Made by a program: the position numbers and the translations under genes. From Shimia_B sp039815465 (GTDB lineage Bacteria; Pseudomonadota; Alphaproteobacteria; Rhodobacterales; Rhodobacteraceae): a stretch of DNA of 64,000 bases. Numbering within the stretch: position 1 is the first letter of the stretch; each line of letters starts with the position of its first letter. Where the stretch lies: assembly GCA_039815465.1 (NCBI GenBank), contig JBCBZG010000010.1:53669-117668 (forward strand), in the 5' to 3' direction. Under the pieces are notes generated by a model. That model ran no database searches. It was not told the origin of the DNA and worked only from the letters and a program-made list of their open reading frames with translations. This document shows, piece after piece, positions 59,432 to 64,000 of the stretch.

Positions 59432-59541
59432 ACGCGCCCGACGGCAATGTCGGGCCGCGCCGCTCCGCCCCCGTTTTACCAAAGGCAAACCTTTTGTTTG
59501 ACGGGCGGCGCGAACGCCACCCCTCGGAACGGCACTTTAGC
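59432..59541 (-). repeat. Dispersed intergenic repeat family A, copy 3 (inverted)
   Basis: Inverse of the 1.7 kb copy. GAGGGGTGGCGTTCGCGCCG, the AAAC/TTTG hairpin module and the CCCGAC...GTCGGG dyad are all present. The terminal dyad here is CCCGACG-GCAA-TGTCGGG on the plus strand, with one arm base changed. Confidence 0.78.
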
Positions 59542-59558
59542 GCACCAACTCCTTTTCC

Positions 59559-60287
59559 CTACCGCGCCGGATCTGCGATCCCGCGGACGATGTCCCAGTT
59601 GCGATAGACCCGGTGGTACTCGTTTTCGATCAACCCAAGCTCCGGCTCCACCTCGCGCAGCATGCGCAGCTTGAACTCCTGCCGGATCGCTTTGCGCACG
59701 GACACGATGCCGGTGTCGTCATGGATGACAAAGGCATCGGGCGTCAGCACGGGGCGGATCGACACAAGTTCGCGGAAATGGGTGACTTTTGCGCCGTCCA
59801 GATGGACTGCATCGATGTGGCGTTTGGGCCGCTCCACCGCGTAGCGCGGGGTTTCGACGAGGGAATTGCCGACGATGAATTCCACCCGGCCGGGAAAGTT
59901 AATCTCCAACCACTTGCCCGCGACGGGGGTGTAGACCTCCACCGGGGCCCACTGTTTCTGCATGCGCCGGCAGATGTCGACGCCCACGGCCTTGAGGCCC
60001 GGATTGGCCATGAGCATGAGCAGCAGGCTGTGGCCGCCATTCACGCCAATTTCGAACATGTGGGAAGAATTCTGCGCTACGATGAACAGGTTGCGGCGCT
60101 TAACCTCCATCCCTGGGTCGGCGGGGGCGTCCCAGAACGCCTCCTGATGGGAATGGTAGAACACGTTGCCCTGCAGCACCGGCTTTTCGCCCGCCGCTTC
60201 CAGGCTTTTGCGGAGCGTATGGTTGAGGTCATCAAGCGCCTCTTTCCATTCCGCGCTCGCGACCATGGCGTCGTAGCTGTCATACAT
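59559..60287 (-). CDS. Class I SAM-dependent methyltransferase
   Basis: 242 residues. MFEIGVNGGHSLLLMLM near 77-93 is SAM motif I; AVGVDICRRMQ near 101 is the acidic loop; HIDAVHLDGAKVTHF near 157 is the motif IV region. Similar proteins are often annotated as methyltransferase_24 or linked to O-antigen and cell-surface genes. The substrate is not visible. It may belong with the adjacent unknown gene at 58494, though on the opposite strand. Confidence 0.82.
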   Translation of the reverse strand: MYDSYDAMVASAEWKEALDDLNHTLRKSLEAAGEKPVLQGNVFYHSHQEAFWDAPADPGMEVKRRNLFIVAQNSSHMFEIGVNGGHSLLLMLMANPGLKAVGVDICRRMQKQWAPVEVYTPVAGKWLEINFPGRVEFIVGNSLVETPRYAVERPKRHIDAVHLDGAKVTHFRELVSIRPVLTPDAFVIHDDTGIVSVRKAIRQEFKLRMLREVEPELGLIENEYHRVYRNWDIVRGIADPAR

Positions 60288-60395
60288 GCGGCGTCATCCC
60301 CTGCGGTGTCTTGCGCGTCATGCCCTAAAGAGTGCGGGGTTTACAGAGGGTTTGCAATCGCAAGATGGATGGTGTGGCTGTGCCCGGCGCGCGGC

Positions 60396-60821
60396 CTAGC
60401 AGCGGCGCAGGCGGATCACCACGTCAACCTTTGCGATCTCCGCGCCCTCGGGGGCGTCGGGCAGGCTTTTGATCACCAGGTCTTTGGCCGGGGCGTCTGA
60501 CAACGTGGCCGTGTCTTCCCAGTAGAAGTGGGGGTGATCGGACATGTTGGTGTCAAAGTAGCTTTTGGAACCGTCGACCGTGATCTCGCGCATCAGGCCC
60601 GCTTCGCAAAACGCGCGCAGCGTGTTGTAGACCGTGGCCAGCGATACCTTTTCCTCGCCATCGCGCGCAGCATCATAGAGCCCTTCTGCCGTGACATGCC
60701 GGTTCTTGCCGTCGCCCACGAGCAGCGCAGCGAGCGCCACGCGCTGGCGCGTCGGGCGAAGTCCACCCTGGCTCAGCCAGTGGCTGCCTCTGTCGGTTGC
60801 GGTTTGGCTACGTGTTGTCAT
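60396..60821 (-). CDS. irr: Fur-family iron response regulator Irr-like
   Basis: 141 residues. The winged helix spans about 15-85 (LRPTRQRVALAALLVGDGKN, SLATVYNTLRAFCEAGLMRE). The dimerisation part has FDTNMSDHPHFYWED; the HPHFYW stretch matches the Irr His motif (often HHHF) used for haem sensing, rather than a Fur/Zur metal set. Irr represses haem genes and activates iron-saving genes under low iron in alphaproteobacteria. No fabA-type neighbour is present. Confidence 0.85.
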   Translation of the reverse strand: MTTRSQTATDRGSHWLSQGGLRPTRQRVALAALLVGDGKNRHVTAEGLYDAARDGEEKVSLATVYNTLRAFCEAGLMREITVDGSKSYFDTNMSDHPHFYWEDTATLSDAPAKDLVIKSLPDAPEGAEIAKVDVVIRLRRC

Positions 60822-60958
60822 GTCACTGTCCTACAGGGGATATAGGGGCATTTCCCCACAGCTTTCAATGTCTTTCCACGATTCGCGCGCGATAGCCATG
60901 TGCCAGCGCGCCGCGCAGGGCGCTCGATCCCGGCCCGCGGTGGGCGGTGGCAGTCCAC

Positions 60959-60989
60959 AAAAACACCGGGCGCCAAGCGGCCCCCGGTG
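60959..60989 (-). terminator. Intrinsic terminator after the beta-helix gene
   Basis: On the minus strand, CACCGGG-loop-CCCGGTG followed by TTTTT, about 33 bases after the stop of the beta-helix protein gene. Confidence 0.85.
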
Positions 60990-61022
60990 CAGGTCGTATA
61001 AAGTGATGGCGCGGGTCAGCCG

Positions 61023-62381
61023 CTACTTTAGCGTCACCCCGTCGAGGTCGATCCCGTCTGCGACCGGGCCAGTCACAAAGAGTGCGCCTGCGCCTGCGTC
61101 CTCTTGCACCGCCTCGATCCCGGTGTCGTCGCTGTCGTCATTGCCTGCGGCCTCGGTCTTTGTGACGGTGGCGATCAGGTCGCCTGCGTCGGCCTCCTCA
61201 AAGACGTAGCCCTTGCCGCCATTGCCGGTGACCCGGCCCGCGATGACGTCTGCGATGACATCGCCTGGGCCCTCTTCGGACAGTTTGACGGCGTCATCGG
61301 TGTTGCCATCTGCGCTCAGCGCGTTCAGCGACAGGCGGATGTCGCCTGCGTCCTCTTCATCGAAATCGAGCCCCTCATCGAGGTTGCCCGTGATATCGCC
61401 CAGGATGAATGCCGCGTGGATAGACCCGGGCCCGGCCTCGTCGATGTCGAACCCGTCGTCGAGGTCGAGCCCGAACGCGTATTCCTCCACCGTGCCATCG
61501 TCATGGAGCGAAACCTCCCGCTCGATGCAGCTGTCATCGGGGGAGCCTGTGATCGCGGCGGGCGCGTCGGCTTCTGCGAGCGCACCTGCGGCGAACTCCG
61601 CCTCCGCAGGGTTGGGCAGGAACGCAGTGAGGATCGCGGGGTCGCAGTAATTGCCGTTAGTGACGGCAGTAAGGTTGAGCGCGGTGGCGATGACATCGCC
61701 CGCCTGCCCCTCGTCCAACTCGATCCCGTCGGCGCCCACATTTACAAAAGTGGCATTGGTGGCCGCAAAGTGGATGGAGCCCGCGCCGCGCTCGTCCACG
61801 CGCAGCCCGTCGGCGTCGAATTTACCGTTGCCCGCGTCGGTGACGGTCACGTCGTTCAACGTCACAGCGATGGAGGCCGCAGACCCCTCGCCCGCGCCGC
61901 CCCCGCCGGAGCCACACGCATCCGCGAGGGAACAGTCCGACACGTGGATCCCGTGATTTGCGACACCCGAGACCGTGACATCGCTGAGCGCGACTGCGAC
62001 TGTGCCGATGGCCGTGTCAGGCACGCGCACAAAGATACCCTTGCCTGCCGCACCCGTGCCGTCACCGCGGGCGGAAATGGAATAGCCGCCGGGTCCCACG
62101 AAGTTCAGCCCTTGGATCGTGACATTGGCGCCATTGAGGACGGCGAAGACATCGGCATTTTCGGTGATCGTGATGGTTTGGCCGGTGCCGATCAGCGCAA
62201 GCGGCGCGCTACCCTCATAGGTGAGCGTCGCGTCGGTCGTCACATCGCCGGTCACAACCACAACACCACCCCCGTTGAGCGCGTCTTGAAGGTCAGCGGC
62301 TGACATCACGTGGCCACCGGCTTGCGCCGATGCGACAGACAGCGCCAAGAGCGAGGCGCTGGCGGCAAATGTACGTTTCAT
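61023..62381 (-). CDS. Secreted acidic right-handed beta-helix repeat protein
   Basis: 452 residues. A signal peptide MKRTFAASASLLALSVASAQ then AGG. The first 150 residues read as parallel beta-helix turns (ITITENADVFAVLNGANVTI, IQGLNFVGPGGYSISA). From about 200 onward, repeats of around 40 residues each carry a DE-x-x-A/P-GD/S-I/V motif, for example EEDAGDIRLSL, EEGPGDVIADV and EEADAGDLIATV. The net charge is strongly negative. The role may be surface adhesion or ion binding; I recognise no catalytic residues. ATG 62381 follows AGGGAG; a terminator follows. Confidence 0.78.
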   Translation of the reverse strand: MKRTFAASASLLALSVASAQAGGHVMSAADLQDALNGGGVVVVTGDVTTDATLTYEGSAPLALIGTGQTITITENADVFAVLNGANVTIQGLNFVGPGGYSISARGDGTGAAGKGIFVRVPDTAIGTVAVALSDVTVSGVANHGIHVSDCSLADACGSGGGGAGEGSAASIAVTLNDVTVTDAGNGKFDADGLRVDERGAGSIHFAATNATFVNVGADGIELDEGQAGDVIATALNLTAVTNGNYCDPAILTAFLPNPAEAEFAAGALAEADAPAAITGSPDDSCIEREVSLHDDGTVEEYAFGLDLDDGFDIDEAGPGSIHAAFILGDITGNLDEGLDFDEEDAGDIRLSLNALSADGNTDDAVKLSEEGPGDVIADVIAGRVTGNGGKGYVFEEADAGDLIATVTKTEAAGNDDSDDTGIEAVQEDAGAGALFVTGPVADGIDLDGVTLK

Positions 62382-62470
62382 GGGGAGCTCCCTTTCTTCC
62401 AGAATGCCCCCGGGGCGGTATCGCGCGGATGTGACGGTTGGGTGACGCCCAACGCGTCGGCTCCGCGGGA

Positions 62471-62517
62471 CCAAGACTTTTTCAAAAAGTCTTGGCAAAT
62501 TCCTTTCAAAGGAATTT
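62471..62517. repeat. Twin odd-length palindromes upstream of the beta-helix gene
   Basis: CCAAGACTTTTT-C-AAAAAGTCTTGG and AAATTCCTTT-C-AAAGGAATTT. The second is shared with 26767-26787 except for the centre base. The first differs from its 26.7 kb counterpart on both arms in ways that preserve pairing. Confidence 0.8.
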
Positions 62518-62637
62518 CCCGCCCGGCTCAGCGTTTGGGCACGAGGGCTATCCGTTTGCGCCGGGGCATCCCCTTATGGGGTCCGCGCTGCGCAGGTGGG
62601 ATGTGCTGTAACTGGGGCATCACTTTTGGAGGGTCCC

Positions 62638-62811
62638 ATGCCACATCTTATGACATCACTTTTAGGCGCCGTGCTCGCTATCCTTGTCACGTTCGCTGCC
62701 GGTTGGCCGCTGGTCGCGCTGCCGTTTTGTATCTTTGCCGGGGCTGCGGTGGGTCTGGCGGCATCCGTGTCGGCGCTTCTTGCTGCGGACGTTCGCGCGC
62801 GTCGTCTGTGA
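62638..62811 (+). CDS. 57-residue two-helix membrane protein
   Basis: MPHLMTSLLGAVLAILVTFA, a Gly-Trp-Pro turn, then FCIFAGAAVGLAASVSALLA and a basic tail ADVRARRL. GGAGGG lies five bases before ATG 62638, an excellent site, so this is likely real. No family recognised. A GC hairpin with a pyrimidine tail follows at 62949. Confidence 0.68.
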   Translation: MPHLMTSLLGAVLAILVTFAAGWPLVALPFCIFAGAAVGLAASVSALLAADVRARRL

Positions 62812-62948
62812 GATCGGTTCCGGGGGATGCTCAGGGAGTGCCCAGGAGATACCCAGCGTCCGCCAAGGGGTTGCCAGACTGGGCAATGCAGCCTATAGCA
62901 CGCCCGTCAAACGCGGCGGGACAGCCGCGGGACCACGTATCTAGAGCA

Positions 62949-62973
62949 GGGTCGGAGCTTCCGACCCTTTCTT
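62949..62973 (+). terminator. Intrinsic terminator before rpsA
   Basis: GGGTCGGA-AGCTT-like centre-TCCGACCC followed by TTTCTT: an 8-bp stem. It would end the small membrane protein transcript, about 100 bases before the rpsA start. Confidence 0.8.
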
Positions 62974-63069
62974 ATTTGGCCCGCGCACCCCGTCAAAGAC
63001 CAACCCCAAAGACCGGCGGAGACAACCGCGCGGCCAGTCAAATCGAAACGAATAGGATCGAAACGCCAT

Positions 63070-64000
63070 ATGGCAAACGCAACCATGGAGGAGTTCGAAG
63101 CCCTCCTAAACGAAAGCTTCGAAATCGACACCCCGAACGAAGGGTCTGTCGTAAAAGGCAAAGTCATCGCGATCGAAGCGGGCCAAGCCATCATCGACGT
63201 CGGCTACAAGATGGAAGGCCGTGTCGAGCTGAAAGAATTCGCAGAACCCGGTGAAGCCCCCAATGTGGAAGTCGGCCAAGAGGTCGAAGTCTACCTGCGC
63301 GCGGCTGAAAACGCCCGTGGCGAAGCTGTCATCTCCCGCGAGATGGCGCGCCGCGAGGAAGCCTGGGATCGCCTGGAAAAAGCATATGCCGCAGAAGAGC
63401 GCGTCGAAGGCGCCATCTTTGGCCGCGTCAAAGGTGGCTTTACGGTCGACCTCGGCGGTGCGGTGGCATTCCTGCCCGGCTCTCAAGTTGACGTGCGCCC
63501 CGTGCGCGACGCGGGCCCGCTCATGGGTCTCAAGCAGCCGTTCCAGGTTCTCAAGATGGACCGCCGCCGGGGCAACATCGTTGTCTCCCGCCGCGCGATC
63601 CTTGAAGAGTCCCGCGCCGAGCAGCGCGCCGAGGTTATCGGCAAGCTTGCGGAAGGCGACAATGTGGATGGTGTGGTCAAGAACATCACCGAATACGGCG
63701 CGTTCGTCGATCTCGGCGGTGTGGACGGCCTGCTCCACGTCACCGACATGGCATGGCGCCGTGTGAACCACCCGTCCGAGATCCTGACGATCGGCGAGAC
63801 CGTGAAGGTCCAAGTCATCAAGATCAACAAAGACACCCATCGCATCAGCCTGGGCATGAAGCAGCTGCAAGAAGATCCGTGGGATCTGGTGGCCGTGAAA
63901 TACCCGCTGGAATCCGTGCACAAAGGCCGCGTCACCAACATCACCGATTACGGTGCGTTTGTGGAGCTCGAAGCCGGTGTCGAGGGTCTGGTCCAGGACA
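63070..64000 (+). CDS. rpsA: 30S ribosomal protein S1, 5' part
   Basis: 310 codons visible; the gene continues beyond the right edge (full length about 560). Consecutive S1 OB domains appear: the first near 22-90 (GSVVKGKVIAIEAGQAIIDV), then ERVEGAIFGRVKGGFTVDLG near 110, NVDGVVKNITEYGAFVDLGG near 198 and HKGRVTNITDYGAFVELEAG near 283. S1 binds mRNA to the 30S subunit. MANATMEEFEALLNESFE is the usual alphaproteobacterial N-terminus. It is apart from cmk, its frequent partner. Confidence 0.96.
   Translation, partial: MANATMEEFEALLNESFEIDTPNEGSVVKGKVIAIEAGQAIIDVGYKMEGRVELKEFAEPGEAPNVEVGQEVEVYLRAAENARGEAVISREMARREEAWDRLEKAYAAEERVEGAIFGRVKGGFTVDLGGAVAFLPGSQVDVRPVRDAGPLMGLKQPFQVLKMDRRRGNIVVSRRAILEESRAEQRAEVIGKLAEGDNVDGVVKNITEYGAFVDLGGVDGLLHVTDMAWRRVNHPSEILTIGETVKVQVIKINKDTHRISLGMKQLQEDPWDLVAVKYPLESVHKGRVTNITDYGAFVELEAGVEGLVQD

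Noticed and set aside
61104..62303. A 399-codon plus-strand frame opposite the beta-helix gene
   Set aside because: Shadow: the minus strand has a signal peptide, regular repeats, ribosome-binding site and terminator.

Overview
The window is about 64 kb of GC-rich alphaproteobacterial chromosome, most likely from a marine member of the Rhodobacterales (Roseobacter group). The grounds are a SAM/SAH-type riboswitch directly upstream of metK (an RNA class known from Rhodobacterales), VPLPA-CTERM sorting tails, DUF1127, DUF1178 and DUF2927 proteins, an Irr-like Fur regulator, an RNase P RNA gene next to an Excalibur-type lipoprotein and a small cell-wall amidase, and the gene order miaB...phoH...ybeY-corC-lnt-metK-trmB. 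It reads as an ordinary chromosome. I see no prophage, integrase, transposase, CRISPR array, rRNA or tRNA. Start codons were re-chosen by ribosome-binding site, overlap with neighbours and family length, so many genes here are shorter than their maximal open frame.

Layout. 1-6.6 kb: partial propionyl-CoA carboxylase beta subunit, Bcr/CflA exporter, EamA exporter, cytoplasmic molybdoenzyme of the DMSO/biotin-sulfoxide reductase family. 6.7-17 kb: guanine deaminase facing the unit mgtE, 5-formyl-THF cyclo-ligase, YmdB phosphoesterase, EamA transporter; then two convergent SLC13/TrkA-C permeases, a small membrane protein and the YebC regulator. 17-23.8 kb: 8-oxoguanine deaminase overlapping hisN, an XRE regulator, a quinone oxidoreductase, an RTX protein, a LysR regulator facing a DUF1127 protein. 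24-32 kb: BI-1 protein, a P-loop/GNAT/HIT run, rpmG, rnpB, an amidase with an Excalibur lipoprotein, gatCA with a ceramidase-like membrane protein, and a UPF0173 hydrolase. 32-34.4 kb: tadA facing rluB, and a VPLPA-CTERM protein.

34.6-41.5 kb is the most system-like part. On one strand it holds a TerC-family membrane protein, a 27-residue one-helix peptide, XpaC, TelA, a DUF2927 lipoprotein, an SPFH protein with a GYF tail, a four-helix membrane protein, and a double zinc-ribbon protein with a membrane anchor. This resembles a fusion of Ter/XpaC/TelA stress modules with the Bacillus YdjG-YdjI envelope-stress genes, and I propose it is a membrane-stress complex.

41.6-64 kb: histone-deacetylase-like hydrolase facing NUDIX, DUF1178 and SDR genes; aroA-GFA-cmk-aldo/keto reductase; trmB-metK(riboswitch)-lnt-corC-ybeY; a second VPLPA-CTERM protein; phoH; two neighbouring proteins that share an unnamed Cys/His-containing motif; miaB; a conserved unknown protein; a methyltransferase; Irr; an acidic beta-helix protein; a tiny membrane protein; and the 5' part of rpsA.

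Intergenic space is unusually rich in repeats. There are at least four dispersed families, including odd-length AT-centred palindromes that often occur as twins, plus a modular hairpin found in two different repeat contexts. These are described separately below.
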